A DNA stretch of 64,000 nt from Dyella tabacisoli (lineage in GTDB: Bacteria; Pseudomonadota; Gammaproteobacteria; Xanthomonadales; Rhodanobacteraceae). The DNA is taken from contig NZ_KZ857175.1 of NCBI RefSeq assembly GCF_003350925.1, forward strand, positions 336,380 through 400,379. The letters run 5' to 3'. Below the pieces are notes generated by a model. The model saw nothing but the letters and a program-made list of their open reading frames with translations. It was not told where the DNA came from and searched no databases. The position numbers were made by a program, and so were the translations under genes. Below, one piece after another: positions 33,610-41,687 of the stretch (position 1 is its first letter; every line of letters starts with the position of its first letter).

Positions 33610-35199
33610 TTAGTGGCGGAAATGGCGCACGCCGGTAAACACCATCGCCATATCGTGCTCGTCGGCGGCAGCGATCACTTCGCCGTCGCGCATCGAGCCG
33701 CCGGGTTGGATCACCGCGCGGATGCCGGCAGCGGCAGCGGCGTCGATACCGTCACGGAAGGGGAAAAAGGCATCCGAGGCCATCGCGCTGCCCGGTACGA
33801 CCAGGCTGGCTTCCTCGGCTTTGAGGCCGGCGATTTTTGCGCTGACCACGCGGCTCATCTGGCCGGCGCCGACACCGATGGTGCGGCCATCTTTGGCGTA
33901 GACGATCGCGTTGGATTTGACGAACTTGGCCACCTGCCAGGCAAAGAACAAATCATCCAATTCTTGCGCGCTGGGCTGGCGCTTGCTCACCACTTTGAGT
34001 TCGCTGCGCTCGACCATGCGAAGGTCGGCCGTCTGAATCAGCAGGCCCGAGCCCACGCGCTTGGTATCGTGGCTGTTGTGGCCGTCACCGGGCGGAATCT
34101 CCAGCACGCGCACATTCGCCTTCGCGGCAGCGGCGTCGATCGCGCCTTGCTCCACCGCCGGTGCGATCAGCACCTCGACGAACTGACGTTTCAAGATCAC
34201 CTGCGCCGTAGCCGCGTCCAGCGGGCGGTTGAACGCGATGATGCCGCCGAACGCGGACGTTGGGTCGGTAGCGTAGGCAAGCTCATAGGCCGCCAGCGGA
34301 TCGGCCGCGACAGCCACGCCGCAAGGGTTGGCGTGTTTGACGATGACGCAGGCCGGCACATCGAACTGGCGCACGCATTCCCAGGCGGCATCGGCGTCGG
34401 CGATATTGTTGTACGACAGCTCCTTGCCCTGTAGCTGGCGGAAGGTCGCCAGCGTGCCTGCGGCCGGATACAGGTCGCGGTAAAACGCGCCTTGCTGGTG
34501 CGGATTTTCGCCGTAGCGTAGATCCATCATTTTTACAAAGCGGCCGTTGGCTTGCCCAGGGAATGCGGCGTGGCCGGCGATGGCGTCATGGCTGTCGTTG
34601 AGCTGCAGGCCAGAGAGGTAGTCGCTGATCGCACCGTCGTAATTGGATACGCGATTGAACGCGGCGACGGCGAGCCCGAAGCGCGTGGCGCGGCTGAGGC
34701 CGCCGTGCTGTTCGATTTCGGCGAGTGCATTGGCGTATTGGTCGGGCGAGGTCAGCACACCGACATCGTTCCAATTTTTCGCTGCCGAGCGCAGCATCGC
34801 CGGGCCGCCGATATCGATGTTTTCGATGGCGTCTTCCAGCGTGCAGCCGGGCTTGGCGACGGTGCTCTCGAACGGATACAGATTCAACACCAGCAGATCG
34901 ATCGGTGCGATATCCAGTTCGGCCATGACGGCAGCGTCGGTGCCGCGCCGGCCGAGCAGGCCGCCATGGACTTTCGGATGCAGGGTTTTGACGCGGCCGT
35001 CCATGATTTCGGGAAAGCCGGTGACGTCGCTGACGTCTTTCACCGCAATCCCCGCTTCGCGCAAGGCCTTGGCACTGCCGCCGGTGGAAAGCAGCTCCAC
35101 GCCCGCCGCGGCTAGCCGTTGACCCAGGTCAATCAATCCGGTCTTGTCCGAAACGCTAAGCAAGGCGCGACGGATGGGCGTGACAGCAGGTGCGGACAT
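33610..35199 (-). CDS. purH: Bifunctional AICAR transformylase/IMP cyclohydrolase
   Basis: Catalyses the last two steps of IMP synthesis. The 529-residue protein has the N-terminal MGS-like IMP cyclohydrolase domain ([57 protein letters not shown]) and the AICAR transformylase domain ([63 protein letters not shown]). ATG 35199 ([14 protein letters not shown]) is chosen; the longer frame upstream runs through a heptamer tandem array and is not protein-like. It lies on the same strand as fis, which is 255 bp upstream across two opposing heptamer arrays. Confidence 0.97.
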   Translation of the reverse strand: MSAPAVTPIRRALLSVSDKTGLIDLGQRLAAAGVELLSTGGSAKALREAGIAVKDVSDVTGFPEIMDGRVKTLHPKVHGGLLGRRGTDAAVMAELDIAPIDLLVLNLYPFESTVAKPGCTLEDAIENIDIGGPAMLRSAAKNWNDVGVLTSPDQYANALAEIEQHGGLSRATRFGLAVAAFNRVSNYDGAISDYLSGLQLNDSHDAIAGHAAFPGQANGRFVKMMDLRYGENPHQQGAFYRDLYPAAGTLATFRQLQGKELSYNNIADADAAWECVRQFDVPACVIVKHANPCGVAVAADPLAAYELAYATDPTSAFGGIIAFNRPLDAATAQVILKRQFVEVLIAPAVEQGAIDAAAAKANVRVLEIPPGDGHNSHDTKRVGSGLLIQTADLRMVERSELKVVSKRQPSAQELDDLFFAWQVAKFVKSNAIVYAKDGRTIGVGAGQMSRVVSAKIAGLKAEEASLVVPGSAMASDAFFPFRDGIDAAAAAGIRAVIQPGGSMRDGEVIAAADEHDMAMVFTGVRHFRH

Positions 35200-35248
35200 G
35201 ACGGCTTCCAGAACGGGAAAGCCGAGCATTATAGCGGGGGGGAAGAGC

Positions 35249-35297
35249 GGGGAACGGGGAACAGGGAACGGGGAACAGGGAACAGGGAACAGGGAAT
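35249..35297. repeat. GGGGAAC heptamer array in the purH leader
   Basis: Seven contiguous heptamers (GGGGAAC or AGGGAAC, the last AGGGAAT) lie about 50 bp upstream of the purH start codon. This is the reverse complement of the GTTCCCC array at 35411-35452, so the two could pair. They may be in the purH 5' leader. Confidence 0.92.
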
Positions 35298-35334
35298 GTG
35301 TGGCGGCGATAGGGGCTGGGGTAGCTCGAACTAT

Positions 35335-35388
35335 CAACGCAGAGAGCGGTTGTTAGAGACGCAACGCAGAGAACGGTTGATAAAGACG
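35335..35388. repeat. Two tandem copies of a 27-bp unit between the heptamer arrays
   Basis: CAACGCAGAGAGCGGTTG plus nine more bases (35335-35361) is followed directly by a near-identical unit (35362-35388) with about four mismatches. The pair sits in the stretch that would form the loop if the flanking heptamer arrays paired. Confidence 0.85.
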
Positions 35389-35410
35389 GTTGGGTGGCGA
35401 TGCTTTTGCC

Positions 35411-35452
35411 GTTCCCCGTTCCCCGTTCCCCGTTCCCCGTTCCCCGTTCCCC
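35411..35452. repeat. GTTCCCC heptamer array immediately after fis
   Basis: Six perfect GTTCCCC units end two bases before the fis stop codon (fis is read leftward). With the inverted array at 35249-35297 it forms a potential long stem closing a loop of about 113 bases between fis and purH. Confidence 0.92.
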
Positions 35453-35454
35453 GC

Positions 35455-35742
35455 TTACAGCAACCCGTGCTGAGCCAGTTTCTTGCGCAGGGTGGCACGG
35501 TTGATGCCAAGCACGGCGGCGGCGCGGCTCTGGTTGCCGTCATGAAACGCCAGCACCTCGCGCAGCAAGGGGCCTTCGACTTCGCGAATCACCAGCGCAT
35601 GCAGGCCTTCGTCGCACTCGGTGTCGCCGATATCGGCGAGATAACGGCGGACGGTGCGGCTAACGCATTCGCTCAGTGCGCTCTGCGACGAGGACTCTTT
35701 TACAGCCTCGGTGGCAGGCAGTCTCACGGCGTTCACAGGCAA
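35455..35742 (-). CDS. fis: Fis family DNA-binding protein
   Basis: A 95-residue nucleoid-associated regulator. The C-terminal helix-turn-helix, REVLAFHDGNQSRAAAVLGINRATLRKKL, is strongly Fis-like (usual ending [20 protein letters not shown]). The preceding LHALVIREVEGPLLREVL is the dimerisation helix region. Length matches Fis (about 98 residues). The ATG at 35742 is followed by MPVNAVRLPATEAVKESS. In many gammaproteobacteria fis follows dusB; here it lies downstream of the DUF3426 gene and upstream of purH, as in xanthomonads. Confidence 0.93.
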   Translation of the reverse strand: MPVNAVRLPATEAVKESSSQSALSECVSRTVRRYLADIGDTECDEGLHALVIREVEGPLLREVLAFHDGNQSRAAAVLGINRATLRKKLAQHGLL

Positions 35743-35925
35743 TCCCTCTCACTACAGACGCAGCAACTACATTGGTCGCGGCATGGGTTATGGCAGATAC
35801 CGCGGGCGGCGGCTCGCATGGAACGCCGGGTGCAGCATAAGACGAAGGGACCGAGTTTACCCGCGCTCACCGAGAAATTTAAGTGGCTTGACTAATCCAA
35901 TTCCATGTCTGCTGGAAACCGGACG

Positions 35926-36699
35926 CTATTCAAAACCGAATTCGAAGTCGACGGCTTTGTCACTGGGGTCTTCGACCTCGAACACCAGCGCCGTACTGGC
36001 ACCAGGCGGCAGGCCTTGTTGCTGCGTGAAACTATCGCCCAGGTACTCCGGTGGATGCAGTCGACGCATTGCAAGGCGTTTGCCATTCACGTCAGACAAG
36101 GTGATCGTGACCATCGGATAAGGCTGGGCAAAGGCCGCGTCGTTGCGCACCGTCGCGCTGATAAGCAAGGCGTGAGGTACCGATGGGTGTGCTTGCACAT
36201 CGCGCGCCAACAGTCGCAATTGCCGCACATCCTGCACCAGCGGCAACTGGCAGCCGAGGCCGGCGCAGGCTTGTCGCAGCCACTCGCCGACCGTGGGGTC
36301 GACAATCAGCAGCTCGCGTTTGGCCCAGCCGATTTGCAAGCTCAGTGCCAACAACAACGTGATGCATGCGGTGATCCACGGCCAGCGGCGACCCGTGCGC
36401 ACACGCGCCGGACGAGCAAAGCGTGGCGAGAACGACGGGGCCGTGGGCTTCGTTTCCTCCACGACGGCCAAGGGCTCTAAGTGCGGGCGATAAACCGCCA
36501 GCTCCACCAGCGGCGCCTGCTTGGAAGGCGTCCGCGACGGCAACGACTGAAACGGCTCGGGCGGCAGTTGACCGGTAAGGCTGGTCAGTGCATCGAACTC
36601 GATATGGCAATGCCCGCACACGACGTGCCCGCGCGCCTGCGCAAGTGTCTGCGCATCGAGCGAGAACACGGTAAGGCAGTCGGGGCATTGGGAGTACAT
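35926..36699 (-). CDS. Zinc-ribbon/DUF3426 membrane protein
   Basis: A 257-residue protein. The N-terminal MJ0042-type zinc ribbon MYSQCPDCLTVF...VVCGHCHIEFDAL has two CxxC knuckles (residues 5-8 and 28-31). A cytoplasmic Pro-rich stretch leads to one membrane helix (WITACITLLLALSLQIGW, around 128-146) and a periplasmic DUF3426 domain (LARDVQAHPSVPHALLISATVRND and FTQQQGLPPGASTALVFEVEDP). The family often accompanies prmA and fis in proteobacteria and has no firmly assigned function. It lies between prmA and fis on the same strand. Confidence 0.9.
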   Translation of the reverse strand: MYSQCPDCLTVFSLDAQTLAQARGHVVCGHCHIEFDALTSLTGQLPPEPFQSLPSRTPSKQAPLVELAVYRPHLEPLAVVEETKPTAPSFSPRFARPARVRTGRRWPWITACITLLLALSLQIGWAKRELLIVDPTVGEWLRQACAGLGCQLPLVQDVRQLRLLARDVQAHPSVPHALLISATVRNDAAFAQPYPMVTITLSDVNGKRLAMRRLHPPEYLGDSFTQQQGLPPGASTALVFEVEDPSDKAVDFEFGFE

Positions 36700-36779
36700 G
36701 GGTTAAGAATGCTCTGTATCTGCAAAAGGGGACAGAGTAAAAGGTGGCGTGCCTTGACGATGCGTCACACGCTTCATTT

Positions 36780-37682
36780 TTACACCGTCTTGCGGCGACC
36801 GCTGATACGCACCCAGTCTTCACGGGTATCGACGCGCAGTTCCTCGAACCATTCGCCATAGCGCTGCAGCAGCTCATCTTGCTGGCCTTGCAAGATACCG
36901 GAGATGGCGAATGGCGCGCCCGGTTGCGCGGCGGCGGCAAAGGTCGGCGCCAGTTCGCCCAGTGGGCCGGCCAGGATATTGGCCATAAAGACCTCGGCCG
37001 GCTCGGCCTCGTGATCTTCGGGCAGAAATAGCGACAACCGGTCGGCCACGCCGTTGCGTTCGGCGTTATCGGCCGAGGCGATCAATGCCTGCGGGTCGTT
37101 GTCGACGCCGACCGCGTTGGCCACGCCGAGCTTGAGTGCGGCAATGGCGAGAATGCCCGAGCCGCAGCCGTAATCAATCAATGTTTTGCCGACGAGGTCC
37201 AGGCCATCCAGCCATTCAAGACACAGCGCCGTGGTGGGGTGTGTGCCGCTGCCAAAGGCGAGGCCGGGATCGAGTCGCACGACAACAGTGTCGTCGTCAG
37301 TCGGTGGCTCGATATTCCATGGATAAATCCACAAGCGCCGGCCAAACGGCATCGGCTTGAATTGATCCATCCAGGCACGCTCCCAGTCCTGGTCAGCAAC
37401 GTCGTGGAACAGCATCTGGTCCGGCTCCAGCCATGGCAGCAGCTCGGCCAGCGCTTCGCTGAGACCGCGACGGTCGCAGCCGGCGTCGAACAACGCATTC
37501 AAGGTAATTGTCGGCCATAGCGGCAGCTCGCCTACGCCCGGTTCGAAAATAGCCTGCTCGTCCGGCGTTTCCGCATCGGCATCCTGCAAGGTGATCGATA
37601 GTGCGCCCAGATCATCCAGCGCTTCTTCCACGCGTGGCTGCTGCTCGGCGCGGACGGTGAGGGAGAGTTCGAGCCAGGGCAT
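36780..37682 (-). CDS. prmA: Ribosomal protein L11 methyltransferase
   Basis: SAM-dependent methyltransferase that trimethylates ribosomal protein L11. It has 300 residues (E. coli 293). The N-terminal substrate-recognition domain (MPWLELSLTVRAEQQPRVEEALDDLGALSI) precedes the catalytic domain with LDPGLAFGSGTHPTTALCLEWL, the SAM-binding LIDYGCGSGILAIAALKLG, and the substrate-site segment VFMANILAGPLGEL. ATG 37682 is the canonical start. The gene order prmA-DUF3426-fis-purH on one strand suggests a housekeeping cluster. Confidence 0.96.
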   Translation of the reverse strand: MPWLELSLTVRAEQQPRVEEALDDLGALSITLQDADAETPDEQAIFEPGVGELPLWPTITLNALFDAGCDRRGLSEALAELLPWLEPDQMLFHDVADQDWERAWMDQFKPMPFGRRLWIYPWNIEPPTDDDTVVVRLDPGLAFGSGTHPTTALCLEWLDGLDLVGKTLIDYGCGSGILAIAALKLGVANAVGVDNDPQALIASADNAERNGVADRLSLFLPEDHEAEPAEVFMANILAGPLGELAPTFAAAAQPGAPFAISGILQGQQDELLQRYGEWFEELRVDTREDWVRISGRRKTV

Positions 37683-37760
37683 GTGCGAAGGGTCCGACGG
37701 AAAGCGGCCATTGTCGCCGATTGGCCCTTGCTAAGGGATGCTCTGATCGACGGCGTGGCG

Positions 37761-38417
37761 CTACAGCCAGGCCAGGGCGCGGTAGGTCGTGCGCCGCAGC
37801 GATAGCGACAACGCGGCAAAAGCACGCTCGATCCGCGCGCATTGCTGCGGATCGATGCGTTCGCCCAATACCAGCGGGAGTTGGCGGCAGCGCGCGAGTG
37901 CTTCGGCGATAGGGATGTCGAGCAAGCTGGCGGTAGCGCGCGCGGCATCGCCGACCCGCTCGGCCGGGCACTCGGCAAGTTGCAGATCGAATTCGGTGGA
38001 CAGGCCGCGAGCTATGCCGGGTAGCGCCGGGGCATCGCCGGTGCCGGCATGGAAATCGCCGAGATCGCGAAACGCATCCTGACGGTGATAGTGCTCAAGC
38101 GCCGCCGCGTAGTCGTCGAGTTGCGATAGCGGTTGTTGCCGTTTTTGCACGATCAATACATCGGCGAAAGTGGCCGCTTCGAGGTAGTGATGCAGATCGC
38201 GTTCGGCCGCAAAGAGGGGCAGCGATTCGCCGTTTTCATCGACCAGCAGATCTTCTTCGTCCTCGGCGCTGGATAGATAAAAGCGCTGACGGATCAGGGC
38301 GTCGCCCTTGTTGACATAGACCCAGGCGTAGCGATCCCAGACATCGCCGTCGTCGCAACTGGCGGCGATGGCTTCAATGGTTTCTTGCAGGCTCAGCAGG
38401 GTGTGTGCGTCGGACAT
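37761..38417 (-). CDS. Hypothetical protein between accC and prmA
   Basis: A 218-residue cytoplasmic, acidic protein with no signal or membrane segment. It begins MSDAHTLLSLQETIEAIAASCDDGDVWDRYAWVYVNKGDALI; the middle is rich in Glu/Asp (SSAEDEEDLLVDENGESLPL). The C-terminal part (ATASLLDIPIAEALARCRQLPLVLG, IERAFAALSLSLR) weakly recalls small helical domains of the L7/L12 C-terminal type, but I cannot assign a family. It is in the position of a conserved xanthomonad gene, suggesting a role linked to its housekeeping neighbours. ATG 38417 is used; an upstream start would lie in the terminator region. Confidence 0.72.
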   Translation of the reverse strand: MSDAHTLLSLQETIEAIAASCDDGDVWDRYAWVYVNKGDALIRQRFYLSSAEDEEDLLVDENGESLPLFAAERDLHHYLEAATFADVLIVQKRQQPLSQLDDYAAALEHYHRQDAFRDLGDFHAGTGDAPALPGIARGLSTEFDLQLAECPAERVGDAARATASLLDIPIAEALARCRQLPLVLGERIDPQQCARIERAFAALSLSLRRTTYRALAWL

Positions 38418-38463
38418 GGCGGAGCTTCCTTGCGAAGCAGATGGCCTTTCGTGGCTTTGTAAG

Positions 38464-38495
38464 AAAAGCTGGGGCGCCGCTTCGCACACCCCAGC
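38464..38495 (-). terminator. Intrinsic terminator after accBC
   Basis: On the minus strand GCTGGGG (38495-38489) pairs with CCCCAGC (38474-38468) around a 14-base loop, followed directly by TTTT (38467-38464). It lies about 50 bp downstream of the accC stop codon and so should end the accB-accC transcript. Confidence 0.6.
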
Positions 38496-38544
38496 CTACT
38501 CCGTCTTTTCGAGCCGCGTAACGCGCGACTTCAACCCTCGGCGT

Positions 38545-39915
38545 TTATACGGCGGGGTGTTGTTCTTTCTGCTCGGCCATGCGCTTTTCCAGGTAGTGGA
38601 TGTTCTGTCCACCTTGCTGGAAACCGACATCGGCCATGATGCGTTGCTGCAACGGGATATTGCATTTCACCCCTTCGATCACCGTCTCGGCCAACGCCAG
38701 GCGCATGCGTGCGATCGCGGTTTCGCGGTCAGGGCCGTGCACGATCAACTTGCCGATCATCGAGTCGTAGTTCGGCGGAATGCGATAGCCGTCATACAAA
38801 TGGGTGTCTACACGTACACCGGGGCCGCCCGGCGCTTCAAAGCGCTTCACCGTGCCGGGGCTCGGCATAAAGGTGTCGGGATCTTCGGCGTTGATGCGGC
38901 ATTCGATGGCGTGACCGCGCAGCACGATGTCCTCCTGCCTGATCGAGAGCTTCTCGCCACCGGCGATCAACAACTGCTCGCGGACCAGGTCGATACCGGT
39001 AATCAGCTCGGTCACCGGGTGCTCCACCTGGATACGGGTGTTCATCTCGATGAAGTAGAACTGGCCGTTCTCGAACAGGAACTCAAAGGTGCCGGCGCCG
39101 CGATAACCGATACGCAGGCAGGCCTCGACGCAGACTTTGCCAATGGCGGCACGCTGCTCGGGCGAGATGCCCGGTGCCGGTGCTTCTTCGACCACCTTCT
39201 GATGACGCCGCTGCATGGAGCAGTCGCGTTCGCCCAGATGGATGGCGCTGCCCTGGCCGTCGGCCAGTACCTGGATTTCCACGTGACGCGGGTTCTCCAG
39301 AAACTTTTCCATGTACACCTGATCGTTGCCGAAGGCCGCCTTGGCCTCCTGCTTGGTCATGGTGACGGCATTGCCCAGATGCGCCTCGGTGCGCACAACG
39401 CGCATGCCGCGACCGCCGCCGCCGCCGGAGGCCTTGATGATGACCGGGTAGCCGATGTCGCGAGCGATGCGGATGTTTTCATCCACGTTCTCGCCGAGCG
39501 GGCCACCGGAGCCGGGCACGCACGGCACGCCGGCGGCCTTCATGGCGCGGATCGCTTCGACCTTGTCGCCCATCAGGCGAATCACCTCGGCGGTGGGGCC
39601 GATGAAGATAAAGCCGGATTGCTCCACCTGCTCGGCGAAGTCGGCGCGCTCGGAAAGAAAACCGTAGCCGGGGTGGATCGCCTGGGCGTCGGTGATTTCC
39701 GCCGCGGCGATAATGCGCGGGATATTCAGATAGCTGTCGACGGAAGGGCCGGGGCCGATGCACACCGACTCGTCGGCCAGGCCGACGTGCTTCAGGTTAC
39801 GGTCCACGGTGGAGTGCACCGCCACGGTCTTGATACCCAGACTGTGGCAGGCACGCAGCACCCGCAGGGCGATTTCGCCGCGGTTGGCGATGACGACTTT
39901 CTCAAGCTTAGGCAT
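38545..39915 (-). CDS. accC: Acetyl-CoA carboxylase, biotin carboxylase subunit
   Basis: Carboxylates the biotin on BCCP in the first step of fatty-acid synthesis. The 456-residue ATP-grasp enzyme shows [57 protein letters not shown], the Gly-rich [15 protein letters not shown] lid, and the catalytic [17 protein letters not shown] 39915 ([14 protein letters not shown]) is preferred over an in-frame ATG seven codons upstream. It follows accB by 13 bp, so the two subunits are co-transcribed. The carboxyltransferase subunits accA and accD are not in the window. Confidence 0.98.
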   Translation of the reverse strand: MPKLEKVVIANRGEIALRVLRACHSLGIKTVAVHSTVDRNLKHVGLADESVCIGPGPSVDSYLNIPRIIAAAEITDAQAIHPGYGFLSERADFAEQVEQSGFIFIGPTAEVIRLMGDKVEAIRAMKAAGVPCVPGSGGPLGENVDENIRIARDIGYPVIIKASGGGGGRGMRVVRTEAHLGNAVTMTKQEAKAAFGNDQVYMEKFLENPRHVEIQVLADGQGSAIHLGERDCSMQRRHQKVVEEAPAPGISPEQRAAIGKVCVEACLRIGYRGAGTFEFLFENGQFYFIEMNTRIQVEHPVTELITGIDLVREQLLIAGGEKLSIRQEDIVLRGHAIECRINAEDPDTFMPSPGTVKRFEAPGGPGVRVDTHLYDGYRIPPNYDSMIGKLIVHGPDRETAIARMRLALAETVIEGVKCNIPLQQRIMADVGFQQGGQNIHYLEKRMAEQKEQHPAV

Positions 39916-39928
39916 GGTCGTGGGCGGC

Positions 39929-40390
39929 TCAGGCAATCACGAACATGGGTTCGTCAAATTCCACCGGCTGGCCGTTTTCGACCAGGATGGCTTGCACTGT
40001 ACCGGCCACATCGGCCTCGATCTGGTTGAACATCTTCATCGCTTCGATGATGCCCAGCGTCTCGCCGGCTTTCACCTGCTGGCCGATCTTGACGAAGGCC
40101 GCCGCGCCCGGTGTGGACGAGGCATAGAAGGTGCCGACCATCGGTGCCTTCACCACGTGGCCCTCGGGCAATGCTTTGGCGGCCGGCGCTGCCGGTTCGG
40201 CCGGCGCTGCGGCGATGGAGGCGGCGACCGGGGCCGGTGCGGCCACTGGAGCCGGGGCCGGTGCCATGGCGGCCATGCCCTTGGGGATACGCGACAGGCG
40301 GACGACTTCCTCGCCCTCCTTGATCTCCAGTTCGGCGAGGTTGGATTCTTCGAGCAGGTCGATCAGTTTTTTGATCTTGCGCAGGTCCAT
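39929..40390 (-). CDS. accB: Acetyl-CoA carboxylase biotin carboxyl carrier protein
   Basis: A 153-residue biotin carboxyl carrier. The N-terminal [23 protein letters not shown] segment is standard. A long Ala/Pro linker (about 41-75) leads to the biotinyl domain; the biotin-accepting Lys119 is in EAMKMFN and the thumb region [17 protein letters not shown] precedes it. It is the first gene of the accB-accC operon. aroQ lies upstream on the same strand after an 84-bp gap, so it may share transcripts with it. Confidence 0.97.
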   Translation of the reverse strand: MDLRKIKKLIDLLEESNLAELEIKEGEEVVRLSRIPKGMAAMAPAPAPVAAPAPVAASIAAAPAEPAAPAAKALPEGHVVKAPMVGTFYASSTPGAAAFVKIGQQVKAGETLGIIEAMKMFNQIEADVAGTVQAILVENGQPVEFDEPMFVIA

Positions 40391-40474
40391 TCGGTCAAAC
40401 CTTCTATGTTCGTTGCTGCCGCCGTAGCGGCCGGAGTGGATGAAGTGGCCCGGTATGGGAGCGGCCAGAATGAA

Positions 40475-40933
40475 TTAGGGGGAGGTCGGGGCAGGCCGGT
40501 CCAACCGGGCGATGGCGGCTTCCAGCGCGAGCCGGTAGCTGTCGGGGCCAAAGCCGCAGATCACCCCGACCGCGATATCGGCCAGGTACGAGTGCCGGCG
40601 AAACGGTTCGCGCGCATGCACGTTGGACAAATGCACCTCGATAAACGGTATCGCCACCGCCGCCAGGGCATCGCGCAAGGCAATGCTGGTATGGGTGAAG
40701 GCGCCCGGATTGAACAGAATGATGGCGGTCTGCTCGTCGCGCGCCTGGTGAATGCGCCCGATCAGCTCATGCTCGGCATTGGACTGAAACCAGTCCAGCT
40801 CATGACCGGCGGCTTGGGTCTGGGCGACCAGGGCGGTATTGATGTCGGCCAGGGTCTGGCGACCATAAATACTCGGTTCGCGAACGCCCAGCAGGTTGAG
40901 ATTGGGTCCGTGCAGGACCAGGATCTTTGCCAC
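40475..40933 (-). CDS. aroQ: Type II 3-dehydroquinate dehydratase
   Basis: Dodecameric type II enzyme of the shikimate pathway (3-dehydroquinate to 3-dehydroshikimate). The 152-residue protein carries the family motifs [20 protein letters not shown] (catalytic Tyr at the end), [20 protein letters not shown] (catalytic Asn) and [22 protein letters not shown] with the catalytic His; [18 protein letters not shown] closes it. Start is GTG 40933 ([11 protein letters not shown]), since the longer frame crosses the 10-bp tandem repeat. aroQ-accB-accC is a conserved gammaproteobacterial order. Confidence 0.97.
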   Translation of the reverse strand: MAKILVLHGPNLNLLGVREPSIYGRQTLADINTALVAQTQAAGHELDWFQSNAEHELIGRIHQARDEQTAIILFNPGAFTHTSIALRDALAAVAIPFIEVHLSNVHAREPFRRHSYLADIAVGVICGFGPDSYRLALEAAIARLDRPAPTSP

Positions 40934-41000
40934 ACCGCATCCTGTCAGCTTCCGGCGAGTCCGGAACGGGCGGAGTGTGCGCGCACTCGGGGATGTTGTC

Positions 41001-41030
41001 CAGTTCGGCGCAGTTCGGCGCAGTTCGGCG
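41001..41030. repeat. Three perfect copies of CAGTTCGGCG
   Basis: A 10-bp unit repeated three times in a row, upstream of the aroQ start (minus strand), in the 171-bp gap between the TlpA gene and aroQ. A fourth partial match abuts each side (GTTGTC, GAGAAG). It could alter aroQ expression if copy number varies. Confidence 0.9.
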
Positions 41031-41104
41031 GAGAAGTGGGGTGGCAACCGTGCGTCAGCGTATGTCAGGGTGGCGTCGGGGCGGTTTCGTAGCGCGATGC
41101 ACAG

Positions 41105-41644
41105 CTATCGCGAAGGCGGCCCCAGCCATGTTTCGAGCTGCTGCGGCGTCAATGCGCCTCTGCGGTTTTCCAGCACGCGGCCATCGCCGTCCAGCAGCAC
41201 GCTGAAGGGTAGTGTCTCGGCGGTATTGCCGAAACGCAGCGAGGTGCTGGGGCTTTCCAACTGCCCCAACAGAATCGGGTAAGGCACCGGATGGGCGGCC
41301 AGAAACTGACGCACCGCGTCGGGCTGGTCCATCGCGATGCCGACGACGATCGCCCCCTGATCGCCGAACTTTGCCTGCGAGCGCGCCAGCGCAGGCATTT
41401 CGTCCAGGCAGGGGCCGCACCAACTGGCCCAGAAATTCAGCAGCACCCGCCGGCCCTTGAACTCGGACAGCCGATGTTCGCGGCCGTCGATATCCTTTAA
41501 GGCCAGGTCCGGGCGCTGCTCGCCCATGGCGGCGACCTGGACGCCGGCCGGCACTTTCGCCAGCCGGCTCTGTTGCTGAAACCAGCCGCCAACGGCAGCC
41601 ACCAGCACCGCAAGCATCAAGATCGACCAGTTGCTGCGACTCAT
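41105..41644 (-). CDS. TlpA-family membrane-anchored thiol-disulfide oxidoreductase
   Basis: A 179-residue periplasmic thioredoxin-like protein with an uncleaved N-terminal anchor (WSILMLAVLVAAVGGWF). The redox motif WASWCGPC has cysteines 76 and 79; GREHRLSEFKGRRVLLNF precedes it and FGNTAETLPFSVLLDGDGRVL contains the cis-Pro. It resembles TlpA/ResA-type reductases used in cytochrome maturation or general disulfide reduction. It follows dsbD on the same strand after 43 bp and could receive electrons from it. Confidence 0.92.
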   Translation of the reverse strand: MSRSNWSILMLAVLVAAVGGWFQQQSRLAKVPAGVQVAAMGEQRPDLALKDIDGREHRLSEFKGRRVLLNFWASWCGPCLDEMPALARSQAKFGDQGAIVVGIAMDQPDAVRQFLAAHPVPYPILLGQLESPSTSLRFGNTAETLPFSVLLDGDGRVLENRRGALTPQQLETWLGPPSR

Positions 41645-41687
41645 CGTTTTTCGCCGGCAGGGACGCTGGTGATGTGCGGTGCCGTCG

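Noticed and set aside
35119-35895. Plus-strand open frame across the purH-fis gap with GTGNRERG-like repeats
   Set aside because: The repeats are translated heptamer array and the rest is antisense to purH and fis.
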